A stretch of 64,000 nucleotides of DNA, taken from Achromobacter aloeverae (GTDB lineage: Bacteria; Pseudomonadota; Gammaproteobacteria; Burkholderiales; Burkholderiaceae_B). The notes below the pieces were generated by a model. That model saw nothing but the letters and a program-made list of their open reading frames with translations. It did no database searches and was not told where the DNA came from. Both the position numbers and the translations under genes were made by a program. This document shows, piece by piece, positions 26,095 through 34,660 of the stretch. The DNA lies in contig NZ_PYAL01000002.1 in assembly GCF_004121055.1 (NCBI RefSeq), positions 62,001 to 126,000 on the forward strand, read 5' to 3'. The stretch's first letter is position 1; each line of letters starts with the position of its first letter.

Positions 26095-27318
26095 ATGTTT
26101 GAGGACGGTATCGCAGTGAAAGTACCCTGCACGAGGTGCGATGTCATGGAGGCGGCGGTCAGGTTGCGTGCGGAAATCGGAGATCGCTCACTGGTCGCGC
26201 TGTCGACGCTGCTGCGGGCGATGAACTCTTACTACACCAACAAGATTGAAGGCCAACATACGCTGCCAGCGGACCTCGAAGCCGCCATAGGCGAACGGTT
26301 CTCCACGAATCACGAGATATATCGGCGGCAGGGGTTGGCCATCGCTCACATGAAGCTGGAAGCGAGCCTTGAGCCCATTGCCCGCCAGATGAGTTGGGCC
26401 GAGCAATTCGACGTTGCATGGCTCTGTCGCATCCATCGCGAGCTTTATGAACGGCTGCCGGAAGATTTTCATCGTGTCTTCGACGGCGAGGGTAATGACC
26501 GGGGGGCCTTGGTGCCAGGCGGCCTGCGAGAGCACGATGCCCGCGTCGGAACCCACCAAGCTCCGCCACATGAAATGGTTTTGGACCTGCTTCGCCATTT
26601 CGCGTTTCGATATGGTCCGGATTACTCGATCAGTCGCAAGGTGGTTGCCGCAGGGGCTTCCATGCATCGCCTGTCCTGGATACATCCATTCGCCGACGGC
26701 AACGGCCGGGCCAGCCGTCTGCACAACCATCTTCTTCTTACGCACCTTGGCATTACGAATGGGCTTTGGTCTCCCATGCGCGGATTGGCTCGTCGGCACG
26801 CCGATTACTATGCTGCGTTGAGCGCCGCGGATGCGCGGCGGCGCAATGCCACCGATGGAAGGGGGAATCTGAGCTCAAGCGGGCTGACGACCTGGCTGAC
26901 TTTCTGGCTCGACGTTTGTCTGGACCAAATCAGATTCATGTCGGGTCTCCTGGCGTTCGATACCCTGGAGCAACGCTATAACAGCCTGGCTCTGCTGGTG
27001 ACGCAGGACTTTGGCCGAGGTTCGATGCACCATCGCAGCGTGCTGGAACCAAGGAGGCTCGGCCGTGCGCTGTATCAGCTGTTTCGTAACGGCAGTATGG
27101 AAAGAGGCGTTTTCAAGAACTTCCTCGATGTGCCCGATCGATCCGCCTCCCGCCTCATCTCGCAGCTTTTGTCCTTGAGGCTGATAAAGAGCGAAGGGCG
27201 AACCAGGCTTCTGGAGCCTGCATTTCCGTTTTATTCGCTGCGCTTCCTTTTTCCTGGCCTATGGCCGGAAGCGGAAGGAATCGAGCCGCCTGCGGAGCCG
27301 ACCGCGCGCGATGAATGA
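26095..27318 (+). CDS. Fic family protein with N-terminal autoinhibitory motif
   Basis: A 407-residue Fic protein. The catalytic signature HPFADGNGR is at 197-205 (H197 as general base); most members transfer AMP from ATP to Ser/Thr/Tyr of a target protein. The sequence TNKIEG at 48-53 fits the inhibitory (S/T)xxxE(G/N) motif, so this is a class II, self-restrained enzyme. The C-terminal ~100 residues look like a winged helix (MERGVFKNFLDVPDRSASRL). An upstream GTG at 26062 would overlap the divergent gene; I prefer the ATG at 26095. It is lower in GC than its surroundings. Confidence 0.88.
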   Translation: MFEDGIAVKVPCTRCDVMEAAVRLRAEIGDRSLVALSTLLRAMNSYYTNKIEGQHTLPADLEAAIGERFSTNHEIYRRQGLAIAHMKLEASLEPIARQMSWAEQFDVAWLCRIHRELYERLPEDFHRVFDGEGNDRGALVPGGLREHDARVGTHQAPPHEMVLDLLRHFAFRYGPDYSISRKVVAAGASMHRLSWIHPFADGNGRASRLHNHLLLTHLGITNGLWSPMRGLARRHADYYAALSAADARRRNATDGRGNLSSSGLTTWLTFWLDVCLDQIRFMSGLLAFDTLEQRYNSLALLVTQDFGRGSMHHRSVLEPRRLGRALYQLFRNGSMERGVFKNFLDVPDRSASRLISQLLSLRLIKSEGRTRLLEPAFPFYSLRFLFPGLWPEAEGIEPPAEPTARDE

Positions 27319-27404
27319 GCGAAGCACGGGAATGTGTCGCCGAGCCGGCCATGTGTCGCAGTCGAGTTATCGCGTGCGGCCGGCTCAGAACGTGTGATTC
27401 TCCA

Positions 27405-28316
27405 TCACCCGATATCCGAGTTCTCCAGCAGCGTGCGCCATTCCGGCAGGCGACCCTGGTCGTCGAGGTCCTTGCGCAGCGACAGGCCCTTGCGCGCCAG
27501 GTTCTCCTGCACGTCCGCGATGGCGGTGGCCAGGCTGCCGTTCATGCCGATCTCTCCCAGCATCGCGGCGGCTTCGCGCATTTCTTCCGAGCGCCGCTGT
27601 CCATGTTCGGCGACCCGGCCGATCAGGTAAGCCTCGTATCCCTTGTCCCAGCCCACGCCCGGAAAGGTCGCGGCCAGCGAGGCCAGTACGCGGTCGTCGA
27701 CGCCGAAGTGGCGGGCCGCGAGCATGGACTGCACGCACAGCGCTTCGGTGCCCTTGATCATGATGCTGCGGCAAAGCTTGATGGCGGAGGCCAGGCCCAC
27801 GTCGTCGGCGACCGCCTGCGTGCGCAGGCCCAGCGCATTGAGTTCCTCGGATATCGCGCGGGCGCTGCGGCCGCCCAGCAGCATGGGCACGCGTATGCCT
27901 TGCGGAGGCACGGGCGCCATGACGGCTGCTTCCACATAGTCCGCGCCGCTGCGCTGGATGCGCTCGCAATTGCCTTGCTTGACCTTGGGCGACACGGAGT
28001 TCAGGTCGATGAAGGTCTGGCCCGGTTTCATGAGCGGAGCGGCTGCCGTGGCGACAGCCTCGGCCTGGCTGGCGGTCACGGCCGACAAGACCCACTGCGC
28101 GTTCGCCAGCGCGGCGGCCAGCGTATCGGCGACGCTGGCGCCGCTGCGTTCGGCGCGCGCCAGGATTTGCGACCGCGTGTCGGCCCGGTCCAGCTTGGTG
28201 TCGTAGGTGGTCACCGGGCATCCTTGCTCGACGAGCGCCTGCGCGAGGATGGGGCCGACTTCGCCGAAGCCGATGATCGCAATGGCGTGCGCGGCGTTCG
28301 AGGTGTGTTGTTGCAT
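27405..28316 (-). CDS. NAD(P)-dependent oxidoreductase, beta-hydroxyacid dehydrogenase type with DUF1932
   Basis: A 303-residue enzyme. The Rossmann N-terminus has the GxGxxG motif in IIGFGEVGPILAQAL. The C-terminal helical domain (AIKLCRSIMIKGTEALCVQS, with Lys in the catalytic position) belongs to the DUF1932 type rather than classic 3-hydroxyisobutyrate dehydrogenase. It is the last gene of a minus-strand series galD-ligJ-Bug-dctA and lies 35 bases after the carrier. An oxidation or reduction in the same aromatic-acid route is an inference from position. Confidence 0.8.
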   Translation of the reverse strand: MQQHTSNAAHAIAIIGFGEVGPILAQALVEQGCPVTTYDTKLDRADTRSQILARAERSGASVADTLAAALANAQWVLSAVTASQAEAVATAAAPLMKPGQTFIDLNSVSPKVKQGNCERIQRSGADYVEAAVMAPVPPQGIRVPMLLGGRSARAISEELNALGLRTQAVADDVGLASAIKLCRSIMIKGTEALCVQSMLAARHFGVDDRVLASLAATFPGVGWDKGYEAYLIGRVAEHGQRRSEEMREAAAMLGEIGMNGSLATAIADVQENLARKGLSLRKDLDDQGRLPEWRTLLENSDIG

Positions 28317-28351
28317 CGTGTTCTCCGGAATGCGGGGTAAGACGGATAGTG

Positions 28352-29674
28352 TCAGGTGGCGTGGTCGCCGACGGACGGCTTCAGCGCCTGCGCCGACGCT
28401 GTTTGCGTCGGGGCAGCGCTCTCGGCGCGCCCATGGGCATCGAAGCGCTGGCGGTCGAACATGCCTTCCCATTTGGACAGCACGAAGACCGCCACGCTGT
28501 TGCCGATCACGTTGGTGGTCGAGGTGGCGATGGCGAGGATGCGGTCGATGCCGAACAGCAGGCCGACGCCGCCCAACGGCAGCACGCGCGTCGATTGCAG
28601 CGTGGCCGTCAGCTTGACCAGGGCGCCACCCGCGGCGCCGGCGCCGCCCTTGGACGTCACCAGCATCACCGCCAGCAGCGCCAGTTGCTGCGACAGCGAC
28701 AGCGGCGTGTCGGTGGCCTGCGAAATGAAGCCGACCCCGCAAGCCATGTAGAGGCATGCGCCATCGATGTTGAAGCTGTAGCCCGCCGGCAGGACAAAGC
28801 CCACCACGGCTTCGTCGCAGCCCGCCTGGCCCAGCTTGGTCACCAGGCGGGGGAATGCCGCCTCGCTGGCGGCCGTGCCCATGGCGATGATGGCCTCGTC
28901 CTTGATGATCGACAGGATGCGGAAGATGGACAGGCCGGCAATCCCGGCCACCGCGCCCAGGACGACAAAGATGAAGATCAGCGCGCTGGCGTAGTAGGTG
29001 AGGATGTAGCGCAGCAGGTACAGCAGCGTCGTGCCGCCGTAGCTGCCCACGGCGGCCGCCATGGCGCCGAAGGCGCCCAGGGGCGACAGGCGCATGATGA
29101 AGCCGAGGATCTTGAAGACGATGGCCTGCGCCTCGTCGAGCAGCTTGTAGGCGTTCCAGTCCGGCTTGCCGGCCAGGCTCAGCGCGGCGCCCACCAGCAG
29201 CGAGACGAACAGCACCGGCAGGATGTCGCCCGACGTGAAGGCCGAGAACAGCGTGCGCGGGATGATGGACAGGAGGAAGTGGGTCAGCGAAAAGTCAGCC
29301 GTGCTCGCCTTCAGGATGCCGTCCGCGGCATGTCCCGTTGCCGCCGCATCGAGGACCGAGGCATGCAGGCCGTCGCCGGGACGCAGCACGTTGACGACGG
29401 TGAAGCCCACCAGCATGGCGAGGGTGCTGACAACCTCGAAATAAAGCAGCGTCTTCACCCCCAGGCGGCCCAGCCTGCGGAAGTCCCTGATGTGCCCGAC
29501 GCCGTGCACGACCGTGCAGAAAATGATCGGTCCCAGCATCATCTTCAACAAGGCGATGAAGGCTTCTCCCAAGGGCTTCATCTGCACCGCGTGACGCGGC
29601 GAGAGCAGGCCGAACGCGATGGCCAGCGCGATGGCGATGAGCACTTGGATGTAGAGTTTGCGTAGAAGTTTCAC
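28352..29674 (-). CDS. dctA: Dicarboxylate/cation symporter, DctA-type
   Basis: A 440-residue secondary carrier of the dicarboxylate/amino acid:cation symporter family. The substrate-binding core is clear: re-entrant serine-rich segment MGTAASEAAFPRLVTKLGQ, SFNIDGACLYM, TSKGGAGAAGG and the C-terminal DRILAIATSTTNVIGNSVA. DctA imports succinate, fumarate, malate and orotate with protons or sodium. The start is GTG at 29674 with AGGGA upstream. Here it sits inside an aromatic-acid segment and may import a dicarboxylate intermediate rather than serve general C4 uptake. Confidence 0.88.
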   Translation of the reverse strand: MKLLRKLYIQVLIAIALAIAFGLLSPRHAVQMKPLGEAFIALLKMMLGPIIFCTVVHGVGHIRDFRRLGRLGVKTLLYFEVVSTLAMLVGFTVVNVLRPGDGLHASVLDAAATGHAADGILKASTADFSLTHFLLSIIPRTLFSAFTSGDILPVLFVSLLVGAALSLAGKPDWNAYKLLDEAQAIVFKILGFIMRLSPLGAFGAMAAAVGSYGGTTLLYLLRYILTYYASALIFIFVVLGAVAGIAGLSIFRILSIIKDEAIIAMGTAASEAAFPRLVTKLGQAGCDEAVVGFVLPAGYSFNIDGACLYMACGVGFISQATDTPLSLSQQLALLAVMLVTSKGGAGAAGGALVKLTATLQSTRVLPLGGVGLLFGIDRILAIATSTTNVIGNSVAVFVLSKWEGMFDRQRFDAHGRAESAAPTQTASAQALKPSVGDHAT

Positions 29675-29734
29675 GGGTTTCCCTGTCGAGTCATGCGCGC
29701 GGCGCGGCAGTCCCGCGCCGCCGCGCGCGACGGA

Positions 29735-30721
29735 TCATTCCGGCTTGATGCCCGCCAGGGCGACAGCCTGCCTGGCGTTTTCGTACTCGTCGCGCAGGAA
29801 GGCGCCGAAGCCGGCGGACGTCCGCTGTTGCCCGGACGCCGCGACCACGCCCAGTTCGCCCAGCTTGCCGGCGATGGCGGCATCGGCAAGGCTGGCCGCC
29901 ACCCCCTGCTGCAAGGAGGCAAGCACCGGCGGGGGCGTCTTCCCTGGCGCCAGCAGGCCGACATAGCTGGATGCGATGAACTTGGGCACGCCGGCCTCGA
30001 TGAAGGTGGGGATCTCGGGCGCCAGCGCCATGCGCTGCTCGGACGCCACCGCGATGACGCGGACCTTGTTCGCGCGCAGCAGCGGAAGCACCGTGGAGAA
30101 TTCGGTCATGGTGGCGTCCAGGCTGCCGCCCAGAAGGTCAGGGATCAGCGCGCCGCCGCCGCGATAGGGCACGTGGACCAGCTGGGCGCCGGACGCCGCG
30201 TTCAGCCGCATCAAGGTCAGGTGCGTGGCGCTGCCGATGCCGGACGTGCCGGTGTTGATGTGCCGCTGCTTGGACAGGGCGACCAGCTCCGCCAGGCTGT
30301 GCGCGGGAATCGAGGGATTGACCACGATCACGTGCGGCACATAGCCGAACATGGCCACCGGCGCGAAATCGCGCAGCGGCTCATAGGGCAGGTGGGCCTG
30401 GATGAAGGGGTTGACCGTCAGCGGGCCGTTCGATCCGACCAGCAGGGTGTAGCCGTCCGCGGGCGCGCGCACCACCATGTCCGCGCCGATGCTGCCACCC
30501 GCGCCAGGCTTGTTCTCCACCACGGCCGACACATGCAGGGCCTGCGTCAACCCAGCGCTGACGACGCGTGCGGTGGCGTCCACGTTACCGCCCGGTGCGA
30601 AGGGGACGATCAGCCGCAGGGGCCGGTCGGGGAAGTCGCCGGCGCGGGCCAGCGAGGGCAGCAGGGTGGCGGCCAGGGCGCCGGCCGTGCCCAGGACGAA
30701 TTCGCGGCGGGATGTCTTCAT
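29735..30721 (-). CDS. Bug-family TTT receptor with twin-arginine signal
   Basis: A 328-residue periplasmic receptor. Unlike the other Bug proteins in this window it begins MKTSRREFVLGTAGAL, a Tat-type signal (RR at 5-6), so it may be exported folded. The mature part has the family core FPDRPLRLIVPFAPGGNVD and ENKPGAGGSIGADMVVRA. AAGGAAGAG precedes the ATG. It lies between dctA and ligJ and probably binds an aromatic acid or a ring-cleavage product, by inference. Confidence 0.88.
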   Translation of the reverse strand: MKTSRREFVLGTAGALAATLLPSLARAGDFPDRPLRLIVPFAPGGNVDATARVVSAGLTQALHVSAVVENKPGAGGSIGADMVVRAPADGYTLLVGSNGPLTVNPFIQAHLPYEPLRDFAPVAMFGYVPHVIVVNPSIPAHSLAELVALSKQRHINTGTSGIGSATHLTLMRLNAASGAQLVHVPYRGGGALIPDLLGGSLDATMTEFSTVLPLLRANKVRVIAVASEQRMALAPEIPTFIEAGVPKFIASSYVGLLAPGKTPPPVLASLQQGVAASLADAAIAGKLGELGVVAASGQQRTSAGFGAFLRDEYENARQAVALAGIKPE

Positions 30722-30801
30722 AGTCTCTTCCTTTGTTGTTTTGATGATGCGTGCGTCGGTATTCATGCATTCATGCGTTCATGCGAACGCGCCGGCGCGC
30801 C

Positions 30802-31830
30802 TCACTTGCCTCGCGCCTTGAGCGCGGCGTCCAGGCGCGGATAGACGCGTCGCGCATTGCCTTCATAGATCAGGCGCCGATCCGCGTCGGTGAGATGGGG
30901 CGCCGCGTCGATGTAGCGTCGCGTGTCGTCGTAGTGAAAGCCGGTGGTGGGGTCGATGCCGCGCACGGCGCCTATCATCTCGCTGGCGAACAGCACGTTG
31001 CGCACGGGGATGACTTCCGCCAGCAGGTTGACGCCGGGCTGGTGGTAGACGCAGGTGTCGAAGTAGACGTTGTCCAGCACGGATTCGTCCAGGGGCGGTT
31101 TCTTCATCTCCTGCGCCAGGCCGCGGAACCGGCCCCAGTGGTAGGGCACCGCGCCGCCGCCGTGCGGGATGACGAACTTCAGGTCCGGAAAGTCCTTGAA
31201 CAGGTCCGACGTCAGGCACTGCATGAATGCCGTGGTGTCGGCATTCAGGTAATGCGCGCCGGTCGTGTGGAAGCAGGCGTTGCAACTGGTGCTGACGTGG
31301 ATCATGGCGGGGATGCCGTACTCCACCATTTTTTCGTACAGCGGATACCAATAGCGGTCGCCCAGGGGCGGCGATGTCCAGTGGCCGCCTGAAGGGTCCG
31401 GGTTCAGGTTGATGGCGACGAAGCCGTATTCCTTCACGCAGCGCTCCAGCTCCGCGATGGACGTGGCAATGGGCGCGCCCGGCGATTGCGGCAGCATTGC
31501 CGCGCCGATGAAGTGGTCGGGAAACAGCGACGCGACGCGATGGCACAGCTCATTGCAGATCGACGCCCAGGCCAGGCTGGTCTGCAGGTCGCCGATGTGA
31601 TGGGCCATGAAGCTGGCCCGCGGGGAGAAAATGGTCAGGTCGCTGCCGCGTTCCCGCATCAGGCGCAGTTGGTTGGCGACGATGGACTCGCGGATCTCGT
31701 CGTCGCTGATGCGCAGGTCGGCAACGCGGGGCGCGGAAGCGGGGTCCTTGAGGCCGGCGATTTGCCGGTTGCGCCAGTCCTCCAGCGCCTTCGGGGCGGT
31801 GGTGTAGTGGCCGTGGCAGTCTATGATCAT
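30802..31830 (-). CDS. ligJ: 4-Oxalomesaconate hydratase (LigJ/GalB, amidohydrolase fold)
   Basis: A 342-residue TIM-barrel enzyme, the size of LigJ. It starts MIIDCHGHYT with the metal-binding HxH at residues 6 and 8. Other features are SPRASFMAHHIGD, INLNPDPSGGHW and FVIPHGGGAVPYHWGR with further metal ligands, and an ASEMIGAVRGIDP loop specific to this clade. LigJ hydrates 4-oxalomesaconate to 4-carboxy-4-hydroxy-2-oxoadipate in protocatechuate/gallate 4,5-cleavage. The tautomerase that makes its substrate is the next gene upstream, which supports the call. Confidence 0.88.
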   Translation of the reverse strand: MIIDCHGHYTTAPKALEDWRNRQIAGLKDPASAPRVADLRISDDEIRESIVANQLRLMRERGSDLTIFSPRASFMAHHIGDLQTSLAWASICNELCHRVASLFPDHFIGAAMLPQSPGAPIATSIAELERCVKEYGFVAINLNPDPSGGHWTSPPLGDRYWYPLYEKMVEYGIPAMIHVSTSCNACFHTTGAHYLNADTTAFMQCLTSDLFKDFPDLKFVIPHGGGAVPYHWGRFRGLAQEMKKPPLDESVLDNVYFDTCVYHQPGVNLLAEVIPVRNVLFASEMIGAVRGIDPTTGFHYDDTRRYIDAAPHLTDADRRLIYEGNARRVYPRLDAALKARGK

Positions 31831-31906
31831 GGGAGTCTCCAGAAGCTGATGAGGCGGGGCCCCCGCGCGGCGTGGGGCCCGGCGCCGGAGGTATACGCCA
31901 AGCGGA

Positions 31907-33043
31907 TCAGGCGGCCGCGGCGTGCACCGCCGGGGTCCGTACCGGCAGTTGTACGTCGCCGCGCATGATCAGGCGCGCGGTGCGCAGCAGCGCGGCACGC
32001 AGGACATTGCGTGGATTGGCGGGATCCAGCTCCAGCCCGACGCTGAACTCGCCCGAGGGATGCTCCACCGACACCTGCTTGTTCAGGCCGGGCGCCAGAT
32101 GGGCCACGCCCGCCGCGACGGATTCCTCCAGCACGCAGGCGGTGGCCACGGTCACCGCCGCCAGCACGCCGATCGCGTCATGGCAGACATGGGGAATGAA
32201 GCAGCGCGTGGCGATCGCGCCGCCGGCTCGCGGCGGCGCGACCAGGCACATCTTGGGATAGGGTTTTTCGGTGACGTCGCCCAGGCCCATGAGCCGCGCG
32301 GCCGCCAGGCGGATGGCCTCCACGCGGCGCTTGAGATCGGTATCGGCGTTCAACTCGGCGACAGTTTCGTAACCGCTGCGGTCGAGATCGGTGGCGCGCA
32401 TCAGCACCATGGGCATGCCGTTGTCGATACAGGTGACCTCCAGGTCGGGTTCGCCATCGATGGCAATGCGGTCCAGTGCGCGACCCGTGGGTAGCAGGCC
32501 GCTGCATACGGAGCCGGCCGTATCGAGGAAGCTGATATAGATGGGCGCGGCGGTGCCGGGCACGCCGTCGATGCGGGCATCGCCGTCATAGCGCACGCTG
32601 CCGCCGGGCGTCTGCACGGTGATGTCGCATTGCATGCCCGTGTTCAGGGCCAGGACCCGGAAGGTGCTGCTTTCGCCTTGCGCCGCCAGCATGCCGGTTT
32701 CCAGGGCGAATGGCACCGCGGCGGCGAGCATGTTGCCGCAATTGGGCGTGGTGTCTACTTTCGCCTGCGCCACCGAGACCTGCGCGAACAGGAATTCCAC
32801 GTCCACGCCCGGCGACGTGCCGGGGCCGACGATGCCTACCTTGCTGGTGAGGGGGTGGGCGCCGCCCAGTCCGTCTATCTGTCTCGCGTCGGGCGAACCC
32901 ATGGCCGCCAGCAGCACGGCGTCGCGCGCCGCGATGTCGGCGGGCAGGTCCGCCGCCTTGAAAAACGGTCCGCGCGAGGTGCCGCCCCGCATCAGCATGC
33001 AGGGCACGGCCTGCTGCCTTTGGTTTTCCTTAGGGATGCTCAT
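31907..33043 (-). CDS. galD: 4-Oxalomesaconate tautomerase (PrpF family)
   Basis: A 378-residue PrpF/DAP-epimerase-fold isomerase. Signature regions are PCMLMRGGTSRGPFF at the N-terminus, DGLGGAHPLTSKVGIV, DTTPNCGNMLAAAVPFA with the reactive Cys, and EHPSGEFSV near the end. GalD converts the enol/keto form of 4-oxalomesaconate for the hydratase GalB. PrpF aconitate isomerases are the alternative, but no prpBCD genes are present and ligJ follows by 76 bases. GGAGA precedes the start at 33043. It is first in the minus-strand series and divergent from its probable regulator. Confidence 0.87.
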   Translation of the reverse strand: MSIPKENQRQQAVPCMLMRGGTSRGPFFKAADLPADIAARDAVLLAAMGSPDARQIDGLGGAHPLTSKVGIVGPGTSPGVDVEFLFAQVSVAQAKVDTTPNCGNMLAAAVPFALETGMLAAQGESSTFRVLALNTGMQCDITVQTPGGSVRYDGDARIDGVPGTAAPIYISFLDTAGSVCSGLLPTGRALDRIAIDGEPDLEVTCIDNGMPMVLMRATDLDRSGYETVAELNADTDLKRRVEAIRLAAARLMGLGDVTEKPYPKMCLVAPPRAGGAIATRCFIPHVCHDAIGVLAAVTVATACVLEESVAAGVAHLAPGLNKQVSVEHPSGEFSVGLELDPANPRNVLRAALLRTARLIMRGDVQLPVRTPAVHAAAA

Positions 33044-33070
33044 CGTCTCCGGTCTCTTTATGGGTTTGAG

Positions 33071-33087
33071 CGCAGTATGGTGCTGCG
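33071..33087. promoter_or_regulatory. Small dyad in the galD/regulator divergent gap
   Basis: CGCAG, seven bases, then CTGCG, in the 87-base gap between two divergent genes. A LysR binding half-site pair is plausible from position only. Confidence 0.3.
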
Positions 33088-33130
33088 ACGGGAGATGCGG
33101 GTTGCCTTGTATGGGGGAGGGCGTTCTAAT

Positions 33131-34522
33131 ATGTTTATGGCCCATCCTCATTCCTTGCTCGACCAACGCCCTGGCGCGCATGACGATCCCGCCGGCCGTC
33201 TTAGCCTGCATCACCTGCATGTCTTCAATACCGTGGCCGCCACCGGCGGGGTGCGCAGCACGGCGGAGGCCTTGTTTCGCGCCTCTTCGGCGGTGACGCG
33301 CGCGGTCAATCGCTTCGAGGAGAGCCTGGGCGTCAGGTTGTTCGAGCGCAAGGGCACGGGCATGTTGTTGACGGCGGAGGGCGAGGCGGTACGCGTGCGC
33401 GCCTCGCATATCGCCGCCGAGCTTGCCGCGGTGCACGACGAGGCGCTGGCCCTGCGCCGGGCCCGCGGGGGGGCGACGGCGGCCGGCGTGGGCGCCGTCG
33501 CTTCGCTGTTTCATACCCGTCGCCTGATGCACGCGGCCTTGCTGGCCGACGTGCATCACATGTCCACGGTGGCGCATCTGGCTGGTCTGACGCAGCCGGC
33601 CATCAGCGCGTCCATCTCCGGCCTGGAGGAAACGCTGGGCCAGCCCCTGTTCCAGCGCACGCCGCGCGGCATGGTGCCCACGCCGGCGGGCGAGCGCTGG
33701 GTGGTGCATTTCAAGCGGGTGCTGGCCGAGTTGCGGAATATCCAGGCCGACGTCGCCGCCTTGCAGGGCGTGCTGGAAGGCATCGTCACCGTGGGCGCGC
33801 TACCCCTGATCCGTACCATGGTCTTGCCGGCGGCGATCGCCAGCGTGCTGGGGCGGCATCCCAGGTTGCGCATACGTACGCTGGAAAGCCCTTATGGCGA
33901 TCTGTGCGCCGGACTGCTGAGCGCGGACGTGGACTTCATCCTGGGGGCCCTGCGCCCCTTGCAGGACTCCGCGCTGACCACGGAAGTGTTGCTGCATGAG
34001 GACATCGTGCTGATCGCGCGCGCCGGCCATCCGCTGGCCCGCAAGCGGTCCGTGGATTTCGACGACCTGCAGGCCTATCCCTGGGTGCTGTCACGGCAGT
34101 CCACGCCTTTGCGTGACCAGCTCAATGCCTTCTTCGTGCGCCATGGCAGGCCCGCCCTGGTTCCGTCGGTGGAGACGGCCGACCTGGCCTTGCTGCGCGG
34201 ACTGCTGCTGCATTCGGACATGCTGACCGCCTTGTCGGTCCATCAGCTCTATTACGAATTCGAGGCCGGCGGCCTGGCGGCCCTCGCGTTCCCGCTGGAT
34301 GGCATGCAGCGCCAGATCGGCGTCACGCTGCGCACCGGCGCGCAATTGCAGCCGGGCGCGCGAGCCTTGCTGGACGAGGTCAAGCGCCTGGCCGTCTCCA
34401 TGGACGTGCGGCCGTCCGCGTCGTCCGCCGGGCCTGCATCCGGGCGCATCGTCCATAAGCGAAATAGAGCGGCACGGGTGCAGCAAGGCAACCCCGGCGG
34501 GGCGGTTGGCGGCGATACTTGA
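33131..34522 (+). CDS. LysR-family regulator with two tandem DNA-binding domains
   Basis: At 463 residues this is about 150 longer than a normal LysR protein. Residues ~27-85 form one LysR winged HTH (HLHVFNTVAATGGVRSTAEA, ending LFERKGTGMLLTAEGEAV). Residues ~128-187 form a second (MSTVAHLAGLTQPAISASIS, ending LFQRTPRGMVPTPAGERW). A standard effector-binding domain begins near 213. GGGGGAGG lies 10 bases before the ATG at 33131; residue 3 is another possible Met. It is divergent from galD, so it should control the 4-oxalomesaconate genes. I see no frameshift: both HTHs are intact. Confidence 0.85.
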   Translation: MFMAHPHSLLDQRPGAHDDPAGRLSLHHLHVFNTVAATGGVRSTAEALFRASSAVTRAVNRFEESLGVRLFERKGTGMLLTAEGEAVRVRASHIAAELAAVHDEALALRRARGGATAAGVGAVASLFHTRRLMHAALLADVHHMSTVAHLAGLTQPAISASISGLEETLGQPLFQRTPRGMVPTPAGERWVVHFKRVLAELRNIQADVAALQGVLEGIVTVGALPLIRTMVLPAAIASVLGRHPRLRIRTLESPYGDLCAGLLSADVDFILGALRPLQDSALTTEVLLHEDIVLIARAGHPLARKRSVDFDDLQAYPWVLSRQSTPLRDQLNAFFVRHGRPALVPSVETADLALLRGLLLHSDMLTALSVHQLYYEFEAGGLAALAFPLDGMQRQIGVTLRTGAQLQPGARALLDEVKRLAVSMDVRPSASSAGPASGRIVHKRNRAARVQQGNPGGAVGGDT

Positions 34523-34660
34523 GCGCTGGCGCCCAGGAGCCCAGCCCTGCCGCTACGGGTACCACTGCTACCACCGGTACGCCAGGCACGAATACCTGGC
34601 CTGGCTGTCGGACACGCCGCCGGGTGCCCTGCCGATATGAACAACAAAGAGCGAGACTTC

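Noticed and set aside
24436-27404. Integrated element with att repeats at tRNA-Val
   Set aside because: I looked for a copy of the tRNA 3' end at the far side of the low-GC block and saw none, and no integrase gene is present. The block may still be acquired, but not as an intact island.
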